DNA from: Terrimesophilobacter sp036565765
Lineage (GTDB): Bacteria; Actinomycetota; Actinomycetes; Actinomycetales; Microbacteriaceae
Strand: one strand, 5' to 3'
NCBI RefSeq assembly: GCF_036565765.1
Contig: NZ_DATCXP010000071.1
Length of the DNA: 22,872 nt
Shown here: positions 7,204-14,849 of the stretch, piece after piece
Position numbering within the stretch: position 1 is the first letter of the stretch
How the letters are laid out: every line of letters begins with the position of its first letter
Position numbers and translations under genes: made by a program
Notes under the pieces: model-generated
Database searches by the model: none
What the model saw: the letters and a program-made list of their open reading frames with translations, nothing else
Told to the model about the DNA's origin: nothing

Positions 7204-8610
7204 TCAGTCGGTCTCCTTGTTCAGGCGACGGCGGTTGCCCACCGTCAACAGCAGGTAGACGACGCCGGTGACGATCAGCCCCGGGACCCAGGACAGGTCA
7301 GCGTCGCCCAGCGCCGCAGCAGCAGGACCCTGGAACCATCCGTTGTTCACGAACGGCATGGCGGATGCGACTCCGACGAAGTAGGAGGTCACGGCCTGCC
7401 AGTTGACACCGAAGCGGGTCCAGGTCGCCCGGTCCTCATAGTAGACGCCGCGGCTGTTGAAGAACTCCTGAACGCGGTACTCGCCCTTGCGCACCCAGTA
7501 GTAGTCGATCAGGTTGATCGCGCCCCACGGAACGAAGCCGAGCAGGAGGAAGGACAGGAAGTTGCCGACGTTCGCCGAGAAGTCCGCGGATGCCGTGAGG
7601 GCGATTAGAAGGCCGAGCAGGAACGTCGGGAGCAGCATCCACACACGCACCGCGCTCGACGCGTTGATCTTCCTGAACGAGGTGGCTGCGGTGATCAGGT
7701 TGAGCATGCTGCCGTACAGGTTGAGCGCGTTGTTCCCCCCGATCGCGATCGCCGTGACCACGAGGATGACCGCGACGACCCAGCCGCCGCCGAACAGCTC
7801 GCCGATGGAGGCCATGGTGTCGTTGGGGTCGAACTGCGAGGCGAGGAGCACCCCGAGCAGCATCGTCCAGGTCGTGCCCAGGAACGCTCCCGCGAACGTC
7901 CAGTTGAACGCATCCTTCGCCTTCGTGCTCTCCGGGAGATAGCGCGAGTAGTCGGAGACGTAGGGAGCGTAGGTCAGCAGGAAGGTGGCGATCAGGCCGA
8001 AGGCGGTGAAGAACGGGCCGGGCGCGAACCCGCTCATCGTGACGTCGAAACCGCCGTGGACGAGGGAGGCGACCGTCACGATGACGACGGCGATGGCCAG
8101 CGGCCACATCGCCCACTTCGCGGCGAAGTGGATCGCCTTGTACCCGATCAGCGACAGCAGGAGGCTGACCAGCGCGACGACGACGATGGAGATCGGCAGG
8201 TCGACGCCCGGCAGCGCGGCGGACAGGGACTGCCCGCCGATCACGGCCGTTGTTGCGAAGAATCCGAGGTAGAGGAACGCCGCGAGTGCGACCGGCAGCA
8301 GCGCTCCGTAGAAGCCGAACTGTCCGCGGCTCTGGATGAGCTGCGGAACACCGAGCTTCGCGCCCTGGATCGAGTGCAGAGCCATGAACACGGCTCCGGC
8401 GATATTGCCGAGGACCACGGCGACGAGCGCCCAGAACAGGTTGTTGCCGACGATGACCGCCAGCGCGCCGAAGAACGCGTTCCCCACGTTGAGGTTCGCG
8501 GAGAACCAGACCGGGAAGAGATCCCGTGCCTTGCCGTGCCGGTCTTCCGGTGCGATTACATCGACGTGATGCACCTCGAGCGTCGAGGACTTCGCTGTCG
8601 TCTCAGACAT
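7204..8610 (-). CDS. NCS1-family permease (cytosine/purine/hydantoin/thiamine type)
   Basis: This 468-aa membrane protein has about 12 hydrophobic segments and belongs to the nucleobase:cation symporter-1 family. Family features are the start of helix 1 (LFPVWFSANLNVG, 31-43), the conserved loop IQGAKLGVPQLIQSRGQFGFYGA (81-103), the mid-protein YAPYVSDYSRYLP and the late GAINLIDYYWVRKGEYR. Members import cytosine, purines, allantoin, hydantoins or thiamine with protons or sodium. Which one applies here is unclear, but its place in a catabolic operon suggests it carries the substrate or a nitrogen-rich relative. The ATG at 8610 has GAAAGGAAA upstream and overlaps the TauE gene by eight bases. 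Confidence 0.9.
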   Translation of the reverse strand: MSETTAKSSTLEVHHVDVIAPEDRHGKARDLFPVWFSANLNVGNAFFGALAVIVGNNLFWALVAVVLGNIAGAVFMALHSIQGAKLGVPQLIQSRGQFGFYGALLPVALAAFLYLGFFATTAVIGGQSLSAALPGVDLPISIVVVALVSLLLSLIGYKAIHFAAKWAMWPLAIAVVIVTVASLVHGGFDVTMSGFAPGPFFTAFGLIATFLLTYAPYVSDYSRYLPESTKAKDAFNWTFAGAFLGTTWTMLLGVLLASQFDPNDTMASIGELFGGGWVVAVILVVTAIAIGGNNALNLYGSMLNLITAATSFRKINASSAVRVWMLLPTFLLGLLIALTASADFSANVGNFLSFLLLGFVPWGAINLIDYYWVRKGEYRVQEFFNSRGVYYEDRATWTRFGVNWQAVTSYFVGVASAMPFVNNGWFQGPAAAALGDADLSWVPGLIVTGVVYLLLTVGNRRRLNKETD

Positions 8611-9451
8611 TGCCGTTTCCTTTCGATTGTGATTGTTGTGACTTCTTGCGTTTCAGGAGTGCATGGATGGCCATGCGGATGGCGATCACCAGCAGGAAGA
8701 CGGCGAACAGTATCGACGCGACCATCGGGTCGAGCCAGAACGCGAGCGCCGCGCCGCCGATGGTGGTCGCGGCGCCGGCGATGCCGATGGCCGATGCGGC
8801 CCGGAGATCCACGTTGCCCTTGCGCAGGCTGAAGAAGGTGGCGATCAGCCCGGTGGGGATGACCACGAGCAGCGAGACGCCTTTCGCGGTGATGTCGCTC
8901 AGCTCGAGGAACAGGATCAGCACGGGAACCATGAATACGCCGCCGCCGACCCCGAGCAGCCCCGACAGCACTCCGGTCAGCAGTCCGAGGCCGATCAGGA
9001 TGAGGACCAGCCATCCGGTGAGCTCCACCGAGGCATCCCGGTTCGGCACTTCGAAGAACATCCGGACGGCCACCAGGATCATGAACGCGATGAACAGCCA
9101 CCGCAACCAGGTCTCCGACAGCCAGCCGAGCAGTTTCACCCCCCAGATCGCTCCGGCAACGGTTCCGATCATGAGCAGGCCGGCCACGCCGAGATCGACG
9201 TTGCCGCCGATCAGGTAGGTTGCGGCCCCGACGACGGAGATCGGCACAACGGCCGCGAGCGATGTGCCGTGCGCCAGGCGCTGCTGCATGCCGAGGACGA
9301 CCACGAGCGCGGGGACGATGAGAACGCCGCCGCCGACGCCGAACGCACCGGAGAGCAGCCCGGCGACGAGCCCGATCGCGATGAGTCGCCACAGCGGTGG
9401 CGACGTCTTCTCGGACAGGCTCACCGGGTTCAGGATTCCGGCACCCGTCAC
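8603..9451 (-). CDS. TauE/SafE-family anion exporter
   Basis: This 282-aa protein has about eight membrane segments and the internal duplication typical of TauE/SafE proteins: GLLSGAFGVGGGVLIVP near the N-terminus is echoed by GVLSGLLGVGGGVFMVP in the second half. Known members export sulfite, sulfoacetate and other small organic or inorganic anions. I chose GTG at 9451 because it overlaps the stop of the ammonia-lyase gene by four bases (GTGA) and has GCAGGAG about ten bases upstream; the frame further upstream is arginine-rich shadow sequence. The tight coupling to the lyase suggests it removes an anionic end product of the pathway, but a sulfonate substrate is not shown by any other gene here. 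The C-terminal tail is lysine-rich. Confidence 0.88.
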   Translation of the reverse strand: MTGAGILNPVSLSEKTSPPLWRLIAIGLVAGLLSGAFGVGGGVLIVPALVVVLGMQQRLAHGTSLAAVVPISVVGAATYLIGGNVDLGVAGLLMIGTVAGAIWGVKLLGWLSETWLRWLFIAFMILVAVRMFFEVPNRDASVELTGWLVLILIGLGLLTGVLSGLLGVGGGVFMVPVLILFLELSDITAKGVSLLVVIPTGLIATFFSLRKGNVDLRAASAIGIAGAATTIGGAALAFWLDPMVASILFAVFLLVIAIRMAIHALLKRKKSQQSQSKGNGNV

Positions 9452-10656
9452 CGGATCACGACTCCTGCGGCGGTGCGCCGCAGTTCCTTCTCCGACTCGA
9501 CCTGGTGCGGCGCGACGCCGACGACGAGCTCGTAGTTCACAGGGTCGGTCGCCCACTCGGTGTTCACGAGGAGGATGCTCGCCTCGGCGTCCAGACCGAG
9601 GAGGCTCCGCTCCTGGGCGGTCCCCGAGTCAACAACGGAGAGCAGCCCGCCGAGCGAGGCCGCCCCGGACTCGCCGGCGACGACCCCGGATTCCGCCAGC
9701 AGTCGCATGGCGACGTCGGCAGCATCGTCGTCGATGGCCAGGAACACGTCGGTTGCTGCCGCGACGACCGGCCAGACCAGCTGGGACGGCAGCCCGCAGT
9801 TGAGCCCCGCCATCGTCGAGTCGTGCGGACCGGGCACTTCGACGAGCTCTCCGGCGCGCGCAGACTCCATGAGGCAGTTGGCGCTGCCCGGCTCGACGAT
9901 CACCGTGCGCGGGGCCGCGGCCGAGTCTGTGCCGCGGTAGTGCCGGAGCCCTGCCGCGGCGAACGAGCCGACTCCGGCCTGGAACACCACGACAGACGGC
10001 GCGCCCATGCCGGCACGAGCCAGGGTGTCATCCACCTCGCGGAACAGCGTCGAGTACCCGCGGCTGACCGATCTCGGAATCTCGCTGTAGCCCTCCCATG
10101 AGGTGTCCGAGACCACGATCGTGCGATCGTCGGCGTCGCGCGCCGATACCGCGATGGCGTCGTCGTAGCTGCCGTCGACGACGTGAACGGTTGCGCCTTC
10201 ACCCTCGATGTCGGCGATGCGGCTTGCCGCAGTCCCCTTCGGGACGTAGATCGTGCAGGCAAGGCCGAGCAGGGACGCCATCCGTGCCACGCCACGGCCG
10301 TGGTTCCCGTCGGTCGCGGCGACCAGTCGGCGGGTCTCGGGCTCCGGGATCAACTCCCCGATCTGCTCCGGCGTCAGGACGCCGGCCGTGTCGTGCAACC
10401 ACTCCCTCCGCACGGCGGAGGACGCGGCCCACGATGCGCCGAGCATCTTGAACGAAGGGAGCCCCATCCTGGTCGACTCGTCCTTGATCAGAACCCGCGC
10501 GACGCCCAACCGTGCCGCAATGGCAGGGCAATCGAGCAGTTCGGTCTGTGCATAGCCGGGCATCAGGCGATGGAATTCGATCGGCAGCGGCCCGCTCGTC
10601 GCCTCCGGTTCGATCGAGGCAACGGCGGCAGGGTTGAGAAACAGATCATGCTGCAT
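9448..10656 (-). CDS. 2,3-diaminopropionate ammonia-lyase (PLP enzyme)
   Basis: This 402-aa fold-type II pyridoxal-phosphate enzyme should convert 2,3-diaminopropionate to pyruvate and two ammonia (EC 4.3.1.15). The PLP lysine is K70 in LPSFKMLGAS. ATDGNHGRGVA (114-124, D116) and SDTSWEGYSEIP (183-194, D184) match the places of the two catalytic aspartates of the Escherichia coli enzyme as I recall them. GVGSFAAAG (228-236) is the phosphate-binding loop. C261 and C287 have the same 26-residue spacing as the disulfide pair of the E. coli enzyme. These features separate it from threonine dehydratases and cysteate or cysteine lyases. The start has AGGGAC upstream and is 18 bases from the SDR stop. 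It defines the likely core reaction of the island. Confidence 0.88.
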   Translation of the reverse strand: MQHDLFLNPAAVASIEPEATSGPLPIEFHRLMPGYAQTELLDCPAIAARLGVARVLIKDESTRMGLPSFKMLGASWAASSAVRREWLHDTAGVLTPEQIGELIPEPETRRLVAATDGNHGRGVARMASLLGLACTIYVPKGTAASRIADIEGEGATVHVVDGSYDDAIAVSARDADDRTIVVSDTSWEGYSEIPRSVSRGYSTLFREVDDTLARAGMGAPSVVVFQAGVGSFAAAGLRHYRGTDSAAAPRTVIVEPGSANCLMESARAGELVEVPGPHDSTMAGLNCGLPSQLVWPVVAAATDVFLAIDDDAADVAMRLLAESGVVAGESGAASLGGLLSVVDSGTAQERSLLGLDAEASILLVNTEWATDPVNYELVVGVAPHQVESEKELRRTAAGVVIR

Positions 10657-10674
10657 TGAAGGGTCCCTATTCTT

Positions 10675-11421
10675 TCAGACGGCGGTGTAGCCGCCATCGA
10701 TCACGAGCGCCTGGCCCGTGACGTAGGCGGAGTCGGCGGACGCCAGGAAGAGGACGCTGCCGACGATGTCGTGCGGAAGCGCCTGCCGGCGTAGTGGAAT
10801 ACTCTGCTCGAGGTTGTGGAGTGCCGCACCCGGATCAGACTGGTGGCTCCAGAACCCGTCGTTGAACGGGGTGTCGACCCAGCCGGGGCAGATCGCGTTC
10901 ACGGTGGTCCCGTGCGGTCCCAGCTCATCGGCGAGGGCTCGAACCAGTCCCAGGAGTCCGGATTTCGTCGCATGGTATGCGGGCATCCCGGCGTGACCGC
11001 GCAGCGCGCCGGTCGACGAGGTCAGGATGACGCGACCACGATCCGAGTCCCTCAGGTACTGCTCTGCCGCCTGGACGATCAGGAACGGGCCCCGCAGATT
11101 GACCGCAGAGGTGAGATCCCAGTCCTCGGCCGTCCAGTCGGCGAGCGGTCGGGCGAGAAGGATTCCGGCGTTGTAGAAGATGGTGTCGAGCCTTCCCCCG
11201 CCGAGTTCCGCCGCAGCCTGGACCGCCGCCTTCGGGCCGTCGAGGGTTCCGAGATCGCATTCGAAGAACCTTGCAGCCCCCGGCAGGTCCTCTGCGGCCA
11301 GGGCGCGTCCGGCATCCGCGTTCCGGTCCGCGAGCAGCACCGTGTCACCGCGGAGGCGGAGCGCCCGCATCACGGCGGCGCCGATCCCCGTCGCCCCTCC
11401 TGCTACAAGGGCGACGCTCAT
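10675..11421 (-). CDS. SDR-family NAD-dependent oxidoreductase
   Basis: This 248-aa classical SDR has GGATGIG at 8-14, D32 after the second strand (ADRN, suggesting NAD), NAG at 84-86, serines 135-136 and the catalytic Y149-HAT-K153. The end YVTGQALVIDGGYTAV is canonical. It is clearly different from the other SDR of the operon: only the fold motifs are shared, so the two probably act on different intermediates or opposite enantiomers. The ATG at 11421 overlaps the stop of the HbpS-like gene by four bases. An earlier in-frame stretch upstream is rejected because it is the shadow of that gene. The substrate is unknown; diol or hydroxy-acid oxidation would fit the neighbouring acetoin-type dehydrogenase. 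Confidence 0.92.
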   Translation of the reverse strand: MSVALVAGGATGIGAAVMRALRLRGDTVLLADRNADAGRALAAEDLPGAARFFECDLGTLDGPKAAVQAAAELGGGRLDTIFYNAGILLARPLADWTAEDWDLTSAVNLRGPFLIVQAAEQYLRDSDRGRVILTSSTGALRGHAGMPAYHATKSGLLGLVRALADELGPHGTTVNAICPGWVDTPFNDGFWSHQSDPGAALHNLEQSIPLRRQALPHDIVGSVLFLASADSAYVTGQALVIDGGYTAV

Positions 11422-11852
11422 CGGTCCACCGTCAGCCCGCACGCCGCAACGGCGATCGCCGCACACTCCTCGTCGATGGTCGAGGCCGTTCCGCTCACGC
11501 CGAGCGCGCCGACCAGCTCGCCGTCGGCGTACAGCGGCACACCACCGGGGAACACGACGGAGCGCCCCCCGAGCGTGCTGCCCAGCCCCCAATCCGATCC
11601 GCCCGGCGCCGAGCTCTCCACCCATGCGCTGGTCGGGAACCCGAAGGAGACAGCGGTGTACGCCTTATCCGTTGCGAGGGAGAGCGCCGCGAGCTGCGCC
11701 CCGTCCATGCGCGCGGCCGCGACCAGATTGCCGCCACGATCGACCACTGCCGCCGCGAGCCGGAGCCCACGTCGCAGGCACTCGGCGTGCACCTCCTCGA
11801 TCAGGGCCTGGGCGAGCGTCACGGTGACGTCAGAACTGCGCATCAGGTTCAC
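11418..11852 (-). CDS. GlcG/HbpS-like (heme-binding family) protein
   Basis: This 144-aa protein matches the GlcG/HbpS family in length and pattern: an N-terminal helix (LAQALIEEVHAECLRRG), LRLAAAVVDRGGNLVAAARMDGA in the middle and the C-terminal GELVGALGVSG. Family members form PAS-like octamers. Some bind heme or corrinoids, and many sit in diol, glycolate or alcohol catabolic operons with no proven role. The GTG at 11852 overlaps the E2 stop by four bases and has GAGAGGG upstream; an ATG four codons later is possible. No signal peptide is visible, unlike secreted HbpS. It may stabilise or reactivate an enzyme of the operon, but that is only a guess from context. Confidence 0.85.
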   Translation of the reverse strand: MNLMRSSDVTVTLAQALIEEVHAECLRRGLRLAAAVVDRGGNLVAAARMDGAQLAALSLATDKAYTAVSFGFPTSAWVESSAPGGSDWGLGSTLGGRSVVFPGGVPLYADGELVGALGVSGTASTIDEECAAIAVAACGLTVDR

Positions 11853-12505
11853 GATGCCCTCTCATCCGCGGGCGAATCGCCCAGGTGATCGGCTATCTGC
11901 TTCAGGAAGCGCGCAGCCGGGGCACCGTCAACGACCCGGTGGTCGCAACTGAGAGTGAGCGTCAGCACGCCGGAGACGCCAGGAGACCCAACCGCCAGGA
12001 TCGCCGCCTGCGGAGGCAGCACCATGGCGTTGAACCGGTGGACTCCGAGGGTTCCGAGATTGGAGACGGTGAAGGTCCCGCTCAGCATCTCCTCGGGCGT
12101 GAGCGTTCCGTTCAGCGCAGCCTCGGTCAGACGCGCCCGTGCCGCCGCGAGTCCGGCCAGATCCATCCGGTCCGCTCCCAGGATGGCCGGTGTCACCATT
12201 CCGTCCGCCACCTCGACGATGAACGCGAGGTTCACCGCTGAATGGTAGACCGCGCCTTCCTCGGTGAAGGAGGCGTTCAGGCTCGCGTGATCGGCGAGCG
12301 CCCGCACCACCGCGAAGTGGATCACGTCGCTCACCGATGCTCGCGACGCCGTGGCCCGCGCGGCATCCTTCGCCAGAAGGATGGGCGCGACCGGCACGTC
12401 GATCTCGAGCGAGTACTGGGGAACGGCGGCGCTTGCCGTGACGGTGCGGACGATCGCCTTGCGCATCCTGCTGGGCGCGACGGGCAGATCGAACACGATC
12501 GTCAT
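11849..12505 (-). CDS. Stand-alone E2 acyltransferase (2-oxoacid dehydrogenase catalytic domain)
   Basis: This 218-aa protein consists of the catalytic domain of a dihydrolipoamide acyltransferase only. It has FTVSNLG (145-151) and the active-site motif DHRVVDG (188-194, with H189 and D193). It would transfer the acyl group from lipoyl-lysine to coenzyme A. Ordinary E2 proteins also carry one to three lipoyl domains and a peripheral subunit-binding domain at the N-terminus; here the lipoyl domain is a separate gene just upstream and no subunit-binding domain is visible. The ATG at 12505 overlaps the stop of the lipoyl gene by four bases, so a frameshifted single E2 was considered, but the join is a clean ATGA and an upstream reading in this frame is nonsense-like. 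Confidence 0.85.
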   Translation of the reverse strand: MTIVFDLPVAPSRMRKAIVRTVTASAAVPQYSLEIDVPVAPILLAKDAARATASRASVSDVIHFAVVRALADHASLNASFTEEGAVYHSAVNLAFIVEVADGMVTPAILGADRMDLAGLAAARARLTEAALNGTLTPEEMLSGTFTVSNLGTLGVHRFNAMVLPPQAAILAVGSPGVSGVLTLTLSCDHRVVDGAPAARFLKQIADHLGDSPADERAS

Positions 12506-12729
12506 GACATACGCGCGATGACCGCGCCGACCTCTGCGGTGTCGCCTACCTCGAAGAGCAGCTCGGCGATCGTGCCGGTTGCCGGCGCCTCGATCTCGGC
12601 CTCGACCTTCTCGGTCTCGACCGTTGCAATGGGCTCTCCCTCGGTGACGGTGTCCCCGACGGCGACCAGCCAGGAGGCGATGATGCCTTCCTGCATCGTC
12701 ATGCCCCACTTGGGAAGGATGATATCCAT
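12502..12729 (-). CDS. Stand-alone lipoyl-domain carrier protein
   Basis: This 75-aa protein is a single biotinyl/lipoyl domain. The modified lysine is K41 in VETEKVEAEIEAP, which fits lipoyl domains of 2-oxoacid dehydrogenases better than biotin domains (AMKM). The start PKWGMTMQEG is also typical for E2 N-termini. It should carry the swinging lipoyl arm between E1 and the E2 acyltransferase encoded next to it. The ATG at 12729 has AGAGGA about eight bases upstream, and the gene begins 35 bases after the E1 beta stop. The lipoyl domain is normally fused to E2, so this is a split version. Confidence 0.88.
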   Translation of the reverse strand: MDIILPKWGMTMQEGIIASWLVAVGDTVTEGEPIATVETEKVEAEIEAPATGTIAELLFEVGDTAEVGAVIARMS

Positions 12730-12764
12730 GGTGTGTTCCTCTTTCGTAGCTTGCGGTGGTGCGA

Positions 12765-13775
12765 TCAGGACAGGGTGCGCAGGATCGCGGCCAGAATGTC
12801 GTCCTCCTGCACGAGGACGCGGTGCTCCAGCGGGGCGCTGAACGGAACGGGGACGTCGGCCCAGGCCACGCGCTCCGGAGCGGACTTGAGCGTGTCGAAG
12901 CCGGCCTGAACGACGGAGGCGACGATCTCACTTGCGGCGGATGCCGTCAGCCTGGCGTTGTCCACGACCACAAGGCGCCCGGTGCGGGCGACCGACGCCA
13001 GGATGGTGTCGAGGTCGAGCGGCGCGAGGGTTCGCGGGTCGATGACCTCGACACTGGTGCCTTCTGCTTCGAGCTTCGCCGCGACCTTGAGCGCCTTCGG
13101 CACGGTCGCGCCGATGGCGACGACCGTGACATCGGTGCCCGACTTCTTGATGTCGGCGAGGCCGAGCGGGATCGTGTAGCTCTCCGCTGGCACATGCCCG
13201 CGGGTGCCGCCGAGCACATGGTCCTGCAGGTAGACGACCGGATTGGGGTCCCGCACGGCGGAGAGCATGAGGCCCTTCGCGTCGTAGGGGGTGCTCGGCA
13301 TCACGATCTTCAGGCCGGCGACGTTCATCAGCATCGGGTGAAGGTTCTCGGAGTGCTGCGCGGCACCCCCGCCGCTCGGGCCGGTCGCGGTGAAGTAGGT
13401 GATGGGCAGGTTGACCTGGCCGCCCGACATGTAGGGCAGCTTCGCGGCCTGGTTGGCCAGCTGGTCCATCGACACGTAGAAGAAGGCGCCGATCATCATG
13501 TCGACGACGGGACGGAGGCCCGCTGCAGCAGCACCGACGGCGGCACCGACGAACGCCTGCTCCGAGATCGGGGTGTTGCGCACCCGCATCTCGCCGAACT
13601 CCTTCGACAGGCCGCGGGTCGCCCCGATGACCGAGCGGTCGACATCCTCGCCGATGACGACAACGCGGTCGTCCTCGCGCATGGCGTCGGCGAGCCCCTC
13701 CTTCATCGCCTTGATGAAGTAGGTCGGGCGCTCCTTGCCCTCCACCGGCTGCGCATTGTCCTGCGTCGTGGTCAC
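12765..13775 (-). CDS. E1 beta subunit, thiamine-diphosphate 2-oxoacid/acetoin-type dehydrogenase
   Basis: This 336-aa protein is the beta subunit of a heterotetrameric E1. The hallmarks are VVIGEDVDRS with the conserved glutamate for thiamine activation, NTPISEQAFVGAAVGAAAAGLRPVVDMM, the AQHSEN stretch with the active-site histidine, and DPRTLAPLDLDT in the transketolase C-terminal domain. With E1 alpha it decarboxylates a 2-oxoacid, or cleaves acetoin, and acylates the lipoyl arm. The GTG at 13775 overlaps the alpha-subunit stop by four bases and has GGAGA at good spacing. Sequence alone does not separate pyruvate, branched-chain and acetoin specificity. Confidence 0.93.
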   Translation of the reverse strand: MTTTQDNAQPVEGKERPTYFIKAMKEGLADAMREDDRVVVIGEDVDRSVIGATRGLSKEFGEMRVRNTPISEQAFVGAAVGAAAAGLRPVVDMMIGAFFYVSMDQLANQAAKLPYMSGGQVNLPITYFTATGPSGGGAAQHSENLHPMLMNVAGLKIVMPSTPYDAKGLMLSAVRDPNPVVYLQDHVLGGTRGHVPAESYTIPLGLADIKKSGTDVTVVAIGATVPKALKVAAKLEAEGTSVEVIDPRTLAPLDLDTILASVARTGRLVVVDNARLTASAASEIVASVVQAGFDTLKSAPERVAWADVPVPFSAPLEHRVLVQEDDILAAILRTLS

Positions 13776-14779
13776 TTGTCGTCTCCGTTCTCGGTCGCAG
13801 CGAACAGGTGCTGCAGGGCTTCCTCTGGGTCAGGGAACGGGCTGTTCTCGGCGAAGGTGACAGAAGCCTCTACGGCCTCGGTCTCTTCTGCGTCGATGGC
13901 GTCCCACTCGGCCTGGTCGATCACGCCTCCGGCGATCAGCTTCTCGGCGTACGGTGCGATCGGTTCGCGAGCGCGCCACTCATCCTGCTCGGCCTGCGGG
14001 CGGTAGTTCCCCGCGAAGGCCTCCTCGCCCTCGTTGTGACCGTGCCAGCGGTAAGTGCGCGCCTCGATCAGGCTCGGGCCCTCACCGGCTCGCGCCCTGG
14101 CGACGGCAGTCTCCGTTGCGACGCGGACCGCCTCGACATCGTTGCCGTCGATCTGCACCCCGGGGATCCCCATCGGCGTGCCGCGGTCGGCGATCCTGCC
14201 CGCGGTGACCGTCTCGGTGGGCGACCACTCGCTGTAGCCGTTGTTCTCGCAGACGAAGATAACCGGGAGCTTCCAGACGGCGGCGAGGTTCATCGACTCG
14301 AAGAACACGCCCTGGTTGGATGCGCCGTCCCCGAAGAACACCACGGTCACCGAGTCGCGACCGAGCTGCTGGTCGCCCCAGGCCGATCCGGTGCCGATCG
14401 GGATGCCGCCGCCGACGATGCCGTTGGTGCCCATGATCCCGAGCTCGAAGCTCACGATGTGCATCGAGCCGCCCTTGCCGCGGCAGTAGCCGTCGATGCG
14501 GCCGAAGAGCTCCGCCATCATCTTGTCGACGGTCGCGCCCTTGGCGATGAGATGGCCGTGGCCGCGGTGGGTCGAGGTGATCCGGTCATCCGGTCGCAGG
14601 GCGGCGCACACGCCGACGGCGATGGCCTCCTCACCGAGGTAGAGGTGCACGAATCCTGGAAGCGTTCCGCGCTTGAACAGCGCGGCGAGCTTCTCCTCGA
14701 AGCGGCGGATGCGGATCATCTGCCGAAGCATGTCTTTCTGCTTCTCAGCAGGCGGCGTTGTGCCGATGACGGTGGTCAT
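13772..14779 (-). CDS. E1 alpha subunit, thiamine-diphosphate 2-oxoacid/acetoin-type dehydrogenase
   Basis: This 335-aa protein has the thiamine-diphosphate motif from GDG (150-152) to ENN (178-180), STHRGHGH (69-76) and CRGKGGSMHI (99-108). The GFVHLYLGEEAIAVGVCAA and ASNQGVFFESMNLAAVW stretches are most like AcoA-type subunits of acetoin dehydrogenase, though pyruvate dehydrogenase E1 alpha is close. In this island it could turn the pyruvate made by the ammonia-lyase into acetyl-CoA, or cleave an acetoin-like product of the SDRs. The ATG at 14779 follows an AGAAAGAAG purine run. The usual acetoin regulator and AcoX genes are absent, as is any dihydrolipoamide dehydrogenase (E3), which must come from elsewhere in the genome. 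Confidence 0.93.
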   Translation of the reverse strand: MTTVIGTTPPAEKQKDMLRQMIRIRRFEEKLAALFKRGTLPGFVHLYLGEEAIAVGVCAALRPDDRITSTHRGHGHLIAKGATVDKMMAELFGRIDGYCRGKGGSMHIVSFELGIMGTNGIVGGGIPIGTGSAWGDQQLGRDSVTVVFFGDGASNQGVFFESMNLAAVWKLPVIFVCENNGYSEWSPTETVTAGRIADRGTPMGIPGVQIDGNDVEAVRVATETAVARARAGEGPSLIEARTYRWHGHNEGEEAFAGNYRPQAEQDEWRAREPIAPYAEKLIAGGVIDQAEWDAIDAEETEAVEASVTFAENSPFPDPEEALQHLFAATENGDDK

Positions 14780-14810
14780 GGAGTCTTCTTTCTGTTCTGG
14801 ATCGATGTGA

Positions 14811-14830
14811 CTGTGCCGGCGCAGGCACGG
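14811..14830 (-). terminator. Small hairpin between ABC importer and dehydrogenase genes
   Basis: CTGTGCC (14811-14817) and GGCACGG (14824-14830) pair around a six-base loop (one G-T pair). They lie in the 70-base gap between the ATPase and E1 alpha genes, the widest gap of the long operon. There is no U-run, so it may act as a partial terminator or mRNA-stability element that sets importer and enzyme levels apart. Confidence 0.35.
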
Positions 14831-14849
14831 GAATGGGTGGTGGGGGCGA

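Noticed and set aside
11853..12931. The E2 reading frame extended upstream to give a 360-aa protein
   Set aside because: The upstream part is arginine-rich shadow of the E1 beta and lipoyl genes; the acyltransferase domain begins at MTIVFD with an ATGA overlap.
12502..14779. A classical acetoin-catabolism (aco) operon
   Set aside because: E1 is aco-like, but AcoR, AcoX and E3 are missing, E2 is split, and the surrounding genes concern amino-acid-like substrates; it remains possible for part of the pathway.
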